DNA of 64,000 nt. Source: CAYLPJ01 sp964385465. GTDB lineage: Bacteria; Planctomycetota; Phycisphaerae; SM23-33. Location: positions 1-64,000 of the forward strand of contig CAYLPJ010000003.1 in assembly GCA_964385465.1 (NCBI GenBank). The letters run 5' to 3'. The position numbers were made by a program, and so were the translations under genes. Positions 58,192-64,000 of this stretch are shown one piece after another. The notes below the pieces were generated by a model. That model was given only the letters and a program-made list of their open reading frames with translations, was not told where the DNA came from and searched no databases. Positions within the stretch are counted from its first letter, which is position 1, and each line of letters starts with the position of its first letter.

Positions 58192-60648
58192 CTACCGCCT
58201 GGCCGTGTGCAGCACCAGCGAGAAGGCCACGTGCATCCAGCCATTCTCGACGCGGTAGAGGATGCGGTTGCGGCCCTTCTTGAAGTGGACCTTTCGCAGG
58301 CCCTCGGCGACCTGCCAGCTCTTGAGCTGGCTGCCGGAGACCCAGACGGGCTTGTCCTCGACCCAGAGGTGGGACTTGTCGTCGCTGCCGACGGCGACCC
58401 AGAGGTCCATCGGGCGCTCGAACCACAGCTCGGTGTAGGCGTAGTAGATCGCGTATTCCTGGTTGTCCGGCGGGATGATCTGCTCGCCGGGGCTCTTGAC
58501 GAACTCCCAGCGGATGACCTTCCCGCCCTTGCCCACGTATCGGGCGTCGAGGTCCACGACGCTCTCGGGGGGGAACTTCTTGTCCCGGTTGATCCGCTTG
58601 GGGTTGGGGAACGGGCCGAGGACGTACCAACTGTCCACGTACATCCATTTCGCCGGCAGGCCCTTGGCCGAGACCTTCCGACCGGGGATGGGCTTGAGGT
58701 CGCGCTCGACCTTGGGCGGCCAGCTCATCCGCCCGCTGCCGCCGCCGGGCTTGGCGGAGGGGTCTTCCTCTTCGCCCTCGCCGCTTGCGACGGAGACGGC
58801 CGAGTCGCCGCCGTCGGCGCCTTCCGACCCGCCCATGGCGGCGGCCTGCTTCATGAGCCCGCTGACGTCCTTGGCCTTGGCGGCGTCGTCTTCGAGGGCG
58901 GCCTGGGTCATCTCCTCGAGCTGGGCGGCCTTGGCGCGGTACCAGTCGGTGGAGACCCGGGCGCCGGCCTGAGCGGCCTGCTGGGCGGCCTGGGCGGCGG
59001 TGAGGAGGCGCTGGCTGAGCGTGACCATCGAGCGGATCTCCTCGACGGCCTTCTGGACCTCCTTCTTGTGGCGGTCGGCGGTTTCGATGTCCCGCACCGG
59101 CGCGGTCAGCAGCTCGGCGTCCAGCTCGGGGCGCAGCGGCTTGGCGACGTCGGTCTGCTCCATCGCCTTGTCGAGGGGGATCTCCCGGACCATGGCCAGT
59201 TCGGCCGCCCGCATCTCCTTGTACGTCTGCGTGTTCTTCCGCTCGGTGTCGACGGCGGCGTCGTAGAGCTCGGCGACGTTCCTGTCGACCAGGGACGGTC
59301 TGGGCGCGTCGGCCGCCTTGTCGAAGTCCCGCGGCTTCTCGGCGGCCTTGGCCAGCTCTTCGGCGGCCTTTTCGACGGCCTGTCGCGCCTTGGCCTGTGC
59401 GGCGAGGGCGGCCTTCTGGGCCTCGAGGGCCTTGTCCGTGGCCGGCGTGGCCTCCTTCGCCTCGGCCTCGTCGGCCTTGGCCTGCTCGCGCTGGGCGGCG
59501 GTCTTGGCCTTCTCGAAGTTCTTGCGGGCCGATTCCAGTTCCCGCTCGGCACGCTTGGCGAGGTTGTCAGCCTTCTTCGCGGCATCCTCGACGGGCTTGT
59601 GGGCGCGCCGGGCGGCCTCGAAGGCCTCCTTCTTCCGCCCGGCTTCCTTCTTGGCGTCGTCGTGTTCCTTGCGGGCCTTGTCCTTGGCGTCGTCTTTGGC
59701 CTTGCGGGCCTCGCGGGCCAGACGCTTCTCGGCGTTCTGGGCCTGCTTGAGCGCCTCGGCCGCGGCGTCGACTTTCTTCTTCGACTCGGCCTGTCGTTTC
59801 TCGGCCTGCTTGGCCTCGGCGCGGGCCTTCTCGGCCTCGGGGCGCTTCTTCTCGACGTCCTCGGCCTTTTCGGGCACGCCCTGCTGGCGGCGGGCGGCCC
59901 GGTGCTGCTGCTGGCGGGCGGAGTCTTCGGCGCCTTGGGCGGCGACCTCGGCCTCGGCGGCTTGGACCTGCTTGCGCATCGCCTCGGCGTGGGTCCGGCG
60001 GACTTCGTCGGCGGCCGGGCCGAGCAGCGAGAGCATCCGATCGGCGGCTTCCTGGGCCTCGTCGGCCTCGCGCTGGGCCTCGCGCGCCCGCGTGTGGGCG
60101 GCCTGGGCGGCCTTCTGCCTGGCCTCGGCCTCGCTCATGGCCTTGGCGGCCTCGGGGTGCTTGTCGGCCTCCTGGCGCTCGGCGGCGGTGTCCTGGGCCT
60201 CGCGGGCCTCCTGCTGGGCCTCGGCGGCCTGCTCGATGGCCTCGATGGCGGCCTGTTGGGCGTCGAGGGCCTTCTGCTGGGCCTCGAGGACCTTGGCCGG
60301 GGCGTCCTGCGACTGGTCGCGGGCGAACTGGTCGAAGTCCTCCATCTTCTGGTCGCGGAGCTCGGCCAACTGTTCGTGGATGTCCAGCAGTTCCTCGACC
60401 TGGAAGGAGATCTCCTCGGCCTGGCGGTCGCGGATGTCGCGGACGACCTCCTCGATTCGCGCGGCGTTGGCGGTGGTCTCGAACTTGGCCGTCTCGCCGG
60501 GCTTCAGCAGGATCGTCCGCAGCGGGGTGAACAGCAGCAGCGCCAGGATGGCCAGGGCGTGCAGCAGCATGGAGACGAACCACCAGCCGCTCGTGCGCCC
60601 CATCTCCGGCGCCAGGGCCGAGCCGCTCGCATCAGTATTCTTTGGCAT
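58192..60648 (-). CDS. Membrane-anchored alanine-rich coiled-coil protein in the TonB position
   Basis: An 818-residue protein. One amino-terminal membrane helix (WWFVSMLLHALAILALL, about 22-38) resembles the TonB/TolA anchor, histidine included. Residues about 60-560 are a very long Ala/Glu/Lys/Arg-rich coiled coil with recurring AEAQ and KA patterns. The carboxyl 150 residues form a globular module (GLPAKWMYVDSWYVLGPFPN, WVAVGSDDKSHLWVEDKPVW). Its start overlaps the ExbD gene by 17 bp. It may transmit ExbBD force to an outer partner, replacing the proline-rich TonB linker. This is inference from layout. Confidence 0.8.
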   Translation of the reverse strand: MPKNTDASGSALAPEMGRTSGWWFVSMLLHALAILALLLFTPLRTILLKPGETAKFETTANAARIEEVVRDIRDRQAEEISFQVEELLDIHEQLAELRDQKMEDFDQFARDQSQDAPAKVLEAQQKALDAQQAAIEAIEQAAEAQQEAREAQDTAAERQEADKHPEAAKAMSEAEARQKAAQAAHTRAREAQREADEAQEAADRMLSLLGPAADEVRRTHAEAMRKQVQAAEAEVAAQGAEDSARQQQHRAARRQQGVPEKAEDVEKKRPEAEKARAEAKQAEKRQAESKKKVDAAAEALKQAQNAEKRLAREARKAKDDAKDKARKEHDDAKKEAGRKKEAFEAARRAHKPVEDAAKKADNLAKRAERELESARKNFEKAKTAAQREQAKADEAEAKEATPATDKALEAQKAALAAQAKARQAVEKAAEELAKAAEKPRDFDKAADAPRPSLVDRNVAELYDAAVDTERKNTQTYKEMRAAELAMVREIPLDKAMEQTDVAKPLRPELDAELLTAPVRDIETADRHKKEVQKAVEEIRSMVTLSQRLLTAAQAAQQAAQAGARVSTDWYRAKAAQLEEMTQAALEDDAAKAKDVSGLMKQAAAMGGSEGADGGDSAVSVASGEGEEEDPSAKPGGGSGRMSWPPKVERDLKPIPGRKVSAKGLPAKWMYVDSWYVLGPFPNPKRINRDKKFPPESVVDLDARYVGKGGKVIRWEFVKSPGEQIIPPDNQEYAIYYAYTELWFERPMDLWVAVGSDDKSHLWVEDKPVWVSGSQLKSWQVAEGLRKVHFKKGRNRILYRVENGWMHVAFSLVLHTARR

Positions 60649-61060
60649 CGGGATCCTTCCGCGTGTGCAGGCCCACGTCGCGAAGGCCCTCGAACTGGCA
60701 GAGCTCGATGACCTCGACGATGTGGCGGTAGGGAACGTTCACGTCGCCGTCGATGCGGACCCGTCGGTCGGGCGTCTCGGCCGCGATGCTCTTGATGTAG
60801 TCGTGGAGCATCCGCGTGCCCATTCGCTCGGCGCCGATGTACTTGTAGCCGTGGCGGTCCACGGAGATGATCAGCAGGTCGGGCTCCTCGGCGACGTCCA
60901 TCGAGGCGGCGGAGTACGGCAGCTCCAGGGGCAGCTCCTTCTCGATCTTCTTCAGCGTGGTCGCCAGCAGGAAGAAGATCAGCAGCAGGAAGACGCAGTC
61001 GATCAGCGGCGCCATCTGGACCTGGGGGTCCTCCTCGGTCTGGCGGTGCCTAATCTGCAC
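60632..61060 (-). CDS. exbD: ExbD/TolR family protein
   Basis: A 142-residue bitopic protein. The single helix contains the proton-relay aspartate (MAPLIDCVFLLLIFFLLATT, Asp21). The periplasmic domain includes LLIISVDRHGYKYIGAE and RVRIDGDVNVPYRHIVEVIE, typical of ExbD/TolR. It overlaps the ExbB-like gene upstream by 11 bp and the coiled-coil gene downstream by 17 bp, so the three are translationally coupled and probably make one proton-driven complex. Confidence 0.92.
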   Translation of the reverse strand: MQIRHRQTEEDPQVQMAPLIDCVFLLLIFFLLATTLKKIEKELPLELPYSAASMDVAEEPDLLIISVDRHGYKYIGAERMGTRMLHDYIKSIAAETPDRRVRIDGDVNVPYRHIVEVIELCQFEGLRDVGLHTRKDPDAKEY

Positions 61061-61853
61061 GCTCGGGCTCCTTCTCCATCAGCCACTCGACGACCAGGTC
61101 CGTGACTTCCTTCTCCAGCATGTCGCCGAAGAGGTTCGTCCGCTCCCGGAAGTAATGGTACGCCGCCAGCGAGGGCACGGCGATGACAAGCCCGGCCGCG
61201 GTCGTGATCAACGCCTTGCTGATGCCGCCGGCCAACTGCGAGGCATCGCCCAGCGCGCCGGCGATGGCGACCACGTCGAAGGACTCGATCATCCCGTACA
61301 CCGTGCCCAGCAGGCCCAGCAGCGGGCTGAGCGTTGCCACCACCGCCAGCGGGTAGCAGCGGCGAGCGTGGACGCGCAGCTCCACGGCGGCGATGTCCCC
61401 GGCCGTGGTGGAAATGTCCGCCACGCTGTTGCCCCGATGGCGGACGACGAACTTGAGGATCCGCCCCAGCGTGCTGGGGTTCCTGTCGGCCAGGGCGAGG
61501 ATCTCCTCCCGCTTGCCCTCGTGCCACAGCCGGTTGGCCGCGGCGGCCAGGCCGCGGGGCACGATCCTGCCCCGCCGCAGCCCGAACAGCCGCTCCAGCG
61601 TGAACGTCAGGGCGGTTATCGACAGCAGGCCGAGGAAGATCATCGTCGTGCCGCCCTTGCGGAGCAGGTCGAACCATTCCTCGGTGAAGCGCGTCCAGGC
61701 CGGCTGCGTGGCCGGCTGGGTCGCCTGCGTGGTCGGCTGGGTCGCGGCGTTGGGGTCGTTGGCGTCGGCTGCCGGGGGGGCATCCTGCGCCACCGCGGCG
61801 CCCACGGCCGCCAGGGCGACGATCGCGGCGGCCAGCAGAGAAAAGCGGATCAT
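61050..61853 (-). CDS. exbB: MotA/TolQ/ExbB family proton channel protein
   Basis: A 267-residue protein with a signal-like start (1-22), a Thr/Gln-rich spacer, and three membrane helices at about 70-92, 155-178 and 197-222. The family core GLLGTVYGMIESFDVV and GISKALITTAAGLVIAVPSL is intact. An extended periplasmic amino part preceded by a signal peptide is common in ExbB-like proteins of this phylum. It is the first gene of the minus-strand unit that continues to the coiled-coil protein. GGAGACGCA precedes the ATG. Confidence 0.92.
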   Translation of the reverse strand: MIRFSLLAAAIVALAAVGAAVAQDAPPAADANDPNAATQPTTQATQPATQPAWTRFTEEWFDLLRKGGTTMIFLGLLSITALTFTLERLFGLRRGRIVPRGLAAAANRLWHEGKREEILALADRNPSTLGRILKFVVRHRGNSVADISTTAGDIAAVELRVHARRCYPLAVVATLSPLLGLLGTVYGMIESFDVVAIAGALGDASQLAGGISKALITTAAGLVIAVPSLAAYHYFRERTNLFGDMLEKEVTDLVVEWLMEKEPERAD

Positions 61854-61998
61854 TGCGTCTCCTTCGCGGGAAATCGGTGTCTCGCCGCCCGCACCATGTA
61901 CACACCGTCCCCCCGCCGGCCGGGCGGCACCCGGCGGGAAGCCTTCATCTGTAACGCGCAGGCGGATACAACCGGTCTGTGCTTCGTCCGGGCCGCCC

Positions 61999-62586
61999 TT
62001 ACGGGGCGACCGTGCTGCCCAGCAGCTTGCAGAACGCCCACATCCACGACGGATGCGCCGGCCAGGCCGCCGCGGTCACCAGGTTGCCGTCCACCGCCGC
62101 GTCGCTGAGCGTCTCGTTGGGTTCCTGCCAGGTGGCCCCGGCGGCCTGGACGTCCGGGCGGACGGCCGGGTAGGCCATGCACGTCCGCCCCGAGAGCACG
62201 CCCGCGGCGGCCAGCAGTTGCTGACCGTGACAGATCGACGCGATCGGCTTGTTCGCCTCGGCGAAGTGGCGGACGATGGACACCACCCGCTGGTTCAGCC
62301 GCAGGTACTCCGGCGAGCGCCCGCCGGGGATCACCAGCGCGTCGAACGCCGCGGCGTCGATGTCCTCGAACGTGCCCGTCAGGGCGAAGTTGTGCCCGGG
62401 CTTCTCGCTGTAGGTCTGCTCGCCGGTGAAGTCGTGGACGGCCGTGGCGACCGTCTCGCCGGCCTGCTTGCCGGGGCAGACGGTGTGGACATCGTGGCCG
62501 ACCATGGTGAGCATCTGGAAGGGGACCATCGCTTCGTAGTCTTCCACGAAATCCCCGACGATCATCAGGATCTTCTTCGTTGCCAT
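61999..62586 (-). CDS. DJ-1/PfpI family protein
   Basis: A 195-residue cytoplasmic protein of the class I glutamine-amidotransferase-like fold. The nucleophile cysteine is in [16 protein letters not shown] near residue 120, and the preceding strand has [14 protein letters not shown]. Family members include glyoxalases, deglycases and proteases, so the activity cannot be fixed. AAAGGAGCACCC precedes the ATG. It lies between the ExbB gene and the GH2-like gene, apparently its own short transcript or the second gene after the latter. Confidence 0.9.
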   Translation of the reverse strand: MATKKILMIVGDFVEDYEAMVPFQMLTMVGHDVHTVCPGKQAGETVATAVHDFTGEQTYSEKPGHNFALTGTFEDIDAAAFDALVIPGGRSPEYLRLNQRVVSIVRHFAEANKPIASICHGQQLLAAAGVLSGRTCMAYPAVRPDVQAAGATWQEPNETLSDAAVDGNLVTAAAWPAHPSWMWAFCKLLGSTVAP

Positions 62587-62614
62587 GGGTGCTCCTTTCG
62601 TGTCGGTCCCTGGT

Positions 62615-62634
62615 CCCGGCCGGCTTCGGCCGGG
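62615..62634 (-). terminator. Hairpin between the GH2-like and DJ-1/PfpI genes
   Basis: A perfect 8-bp stem (CCCGGCCG with CGGCCGGG) and GCTT loop lies just after the minus-strand stop at 62644. No T tract follows, so termination may be partial. Confidence 0.4.
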
Positions 62635-62643
62635 GGAAGGGGA

Positions 62644-64000
62644 TCACCATCGATAGTAACGGTACGGGTCGTCGCCGAGCTCGAAGTCGTCGCGGTAATC
62701 GGCATGGTAGAGCGACCGGTTGGGCCCGGCGTCCTTGAGTCGAAGCTCGGTCTCCTCGGCGTTGCCCCCGATCCCGCCGCCGCCGAAGCGGTCGAAGACG
62801 CGGACGGCGATCACGTTCGGCCCGGGCCTGACCAGCCGTGCGGGCACGACGTACCGCCGCTTGTGGGCCCAGTAGTTCGGCGTGGACTTGTCCGTCCGCC
62901 CCACGGGCGTGCCGTTGAAGAACGTCTCGTCGAAGTCGTCCACCGGGCCGATCCGCAGGACCAGGTCCTTGCCGGCGAGGTTCGGCGGGACGGTCACCGT
63001 GGTGCGGAAGATGGCCTCGCCTTCGCACTTGCGGAGGCGGTCCCACAGGCCGGGGATGGCGACCTTCTCCCAGTCGGCGTCGTCGACGTTGGGGCCGACG
63101 AGCTTGCCGGCGGCGTCGCTGATGCCCGGATCGGCCGGGGCGGCCGCCGCCGAGGGCGACTCGGGAAGCTGCGAGAGCAGCTTCGCCCGCCACGGCCCGG
63201 CCAGGGATACGCTCGTCACCTCCCGAGGCGCGCCGCGGAAGACGCGCGTGTCGGCATCGAACGCCCCGCCGAGGTTGGCCAGCACCTGCGCCAACGCCCG
63301 CGTCTGCCGCCAGCGGGTCAGGCGGAAGTACGTCTTCTCCTCGGTGTCGAAGCGGTCGGGGTCGATCTGGGAGAACACCGCCAGGCCCTTGCCGACCCGG
63401 CGGCGGCCGAGCAGGCCGCCGGCGCCGATTTCGCAGCCGCCGGCGAGCAACCAGGCATCGTGGTCTGCCCGCCAGCGAAGATCGGAGGCGCTGAGGCCGC
63501 GACAGGCCCGCCAGGCGGGAACGTCCAGCGAGCCGGCGAACGCCTCGCGGCGTTTCAGCGTGGCGCCCAGCGGGGCCTGTTCGCTCGCGCGGGCCAGCAG
63601 CAGCGCACGCCCGCCGGCGCGCAGCCATGCCTCCAGGCCCGCCGGGGTTGCTTCGGGGCCGATCACCGCCAACGTCGCGTCCTCATCGAGCTTCGCCGCC
63701 CTGGCGTAGGTCAGCCCCGCGGCGTCCAGCATCCCCGCGCCGCGCCGGCCGCCGAGGTAGACCGTCTTGCCCGTCCGCCCGGGGGTCGGCGCGGAGGCGG
63801 CGTAGGTCACGATCGACGCCGCCAGCCTCCTCGCGGCCGCGTCCTCGTCGGCGTGGTCGGCCAGGTCCAGCATGCACCAGATCAGCCGCCCGCGGCCGTG
63901 GTCGAGCTCCATCAGCGGCGTGTAGGCCAGGTCGAACCCGGATTCGAGGATGGGCCTCCAGCCGGCTCGGTGGGGTTTCTCGACGGCGGCGGAGCTGACG
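62644..64000 (-). CDS. Carboxyl end of a large GH2-like secreted protein (partial)
   Basis: The last 451 or so codons of a gene whose start lies beyond position 64000. Sequence upstream of the first internal ATG (63912) is open and protein-like (ESGFDLAYTPLMELDHGRG), so the gene continues. A glutamine-amidotransferase-like fold segment (RLIWCMLDL, ALLLARASEQ, GKGLAVFSQIDPDRFD) is followed by a GH2-type sugar-binding jelly roll: SLAGPWRAKLL, IFRTTVTVPPNLAGKDLVLR, VDDFDETFFNGTPVGRTD and NVIAVRVFDRFGGGG. It probably belongs to a glycoside hydrolase or carbohydrate-binding protein; no catalytic domain is in view. Confidence 0.75.
   Translation of the reverse strand, partial: VSSAAVEKPHRAGWRPILESGFDLAYTPLMELDHGRGRLIWCMLDLADHADEDAAARRLAASIVTYAASAPTPGRTGKTVYLGGRRGAGMLDAAGLTYARAAKLDEDATLAVIGPEATPAGLEAWLRAGGRALLLARASEQAPLGATLKRREAFAGSLDVPAWRACRGLSASDLRWRADHDAWLLAGGCEIGAGGLLGRRRVGKGLAVFSQIDPDRFDTEEKTYFRLTRWRQTRALAQVLANLGGAFDADTRVFRGAPREVTSVSLAGPWRAKLLSQLPESPSAAAAPADPGISDAAGKLVGPNVDDADWEKVAIPGLWDRLRKCEGEAIFRTTVTVPPNLAGKDLVLRIGPVDDFDETFFNGTPVGRTDKSTPNYWAHKRRYVVPARLVRPGPNVIAVRVFDRFGGGGIGGNAEETELRLKDAGPNRSLYHADYRDDFELGDDPYRYYRW

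Noticed and set aside
57328..60711. Open plus-strand frame of 1127 codons with leucine/glycine-rich stretches resembling membrane helices
   Set aside because: Antisense to the coiled-coil gene; the pseudo-hydrophobic LGLLGL repeats are the complement of its Ala/Lys/Glu codons.

Overview
The window is a very G+C-rich bacterial chromosome segment that most likely comes from a Planctomycetota bacterium, possibly Phycisphaerae-like. The lineage call rests on family content: seven Gfo/Idh/MocA oxidoreductases (several with twin-arginine signals), a 3-keto-disaccharide hydrolase (DUF1080) protein, a sulfatase, a ThuA protein, an LEPR-XLL amino-terminal fragment (PLEPRLLL), a hydrazine-synthase-alpha-like/cytochrome-c/sulfatase-modifying-factor fusion, and a PcRGLX/YetA-like lyase. 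No rRNA, tRNA or CRISPR array was seen. The sequence is strongly codon-biased, so most genes carry long open shadow frames on the other strand.

Layout. 0.3-1.3 kb: zinc alcohol dehydrogenase. 1.4-3.3 kb: a lower-G+C three-gene cassette led by a TIGR04255-family protein. 3.4-8.4 kb: two Gfo/Idh plus TIM-barrel isomerase pairs, convergent, with an MFS transporter. 8.5-11.9 kb: a probably frameshifted ORF, then a type II restriction-modification island (vsr, C5 methyltransferase, restriction endonuclease, all overlapping) next to a truncated LEPR-XLL gene. 12.0-13.2 kb: mannonate-dehydratase-like enolase-superfamily enzyme. 13.3-13.9 kb: DUF4143 ATPase remnant, an inverted repeat and a small ORF. 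14.0-18.4 kb: heparinase II/III-like protein, esterase, sulfatase. 18.4-18.7 kb: HEPN remnant. 18.9-21.7 kb: tandem Gfo/Idh genes. 22.1-28.9 kb, minus strand: ThuA, ferredoxin-type aldo/keto reductase, two Gfo/Idh proteins and a HEAT-repeat protein in one likely operon. 29.2-35.3 kb: an Nramp-like transporter and a 1378-residue multidomain secreted protein.

35.4-45.5 kb is a twelve-gene type II secretion/type IV pilus-like locus: STAS protein, GspE/PilB ATPase, GspF/PilC, PilM-, PilN-, PilO- and PilP-like proteins, then five pseudopilin-like proteins corresponding to G, H, J, I and K. Both blocks carry the same 9-base element 93 bp before the first start codon. No secretin or prepilin peptidase is in the window.

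45.5-52.3 kb: GNAT remnant, a Gfo/Idh gene followed by a double-DUF1080 gene, and a PcRGLX/YetA-like lyase. 52.3-61.9 kb, minus strand: ExbB, ExbD, an alanine-rich coiled-coil protein in the TonB position, a secreted mutarotase-like protein, a GH36/GH31-like TIM-barrel protein and a nucleotidyltransferase-galactokinase-like fusion. 62.0-64.0 kb: DJ-1/PfpI protein and the carboxyl end of a GH2-like protein that runs off the window.

Together the genes describe an organism that takes apart sulfated or uronic-acid-rich plant or algal glycans, probably including oxidation of glycosides at C3 (Gfo/Idh) followed by cleavage (DUF1080 or TIM-barrel partners). Secretion/pilus and ExbBD-type envelope machines sit among these genes. 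Remnants of toxin-like or mobile-associated families (DUF4143 ATPase, HEPN, GNAT) lie at several junctions between the catabolic modules.
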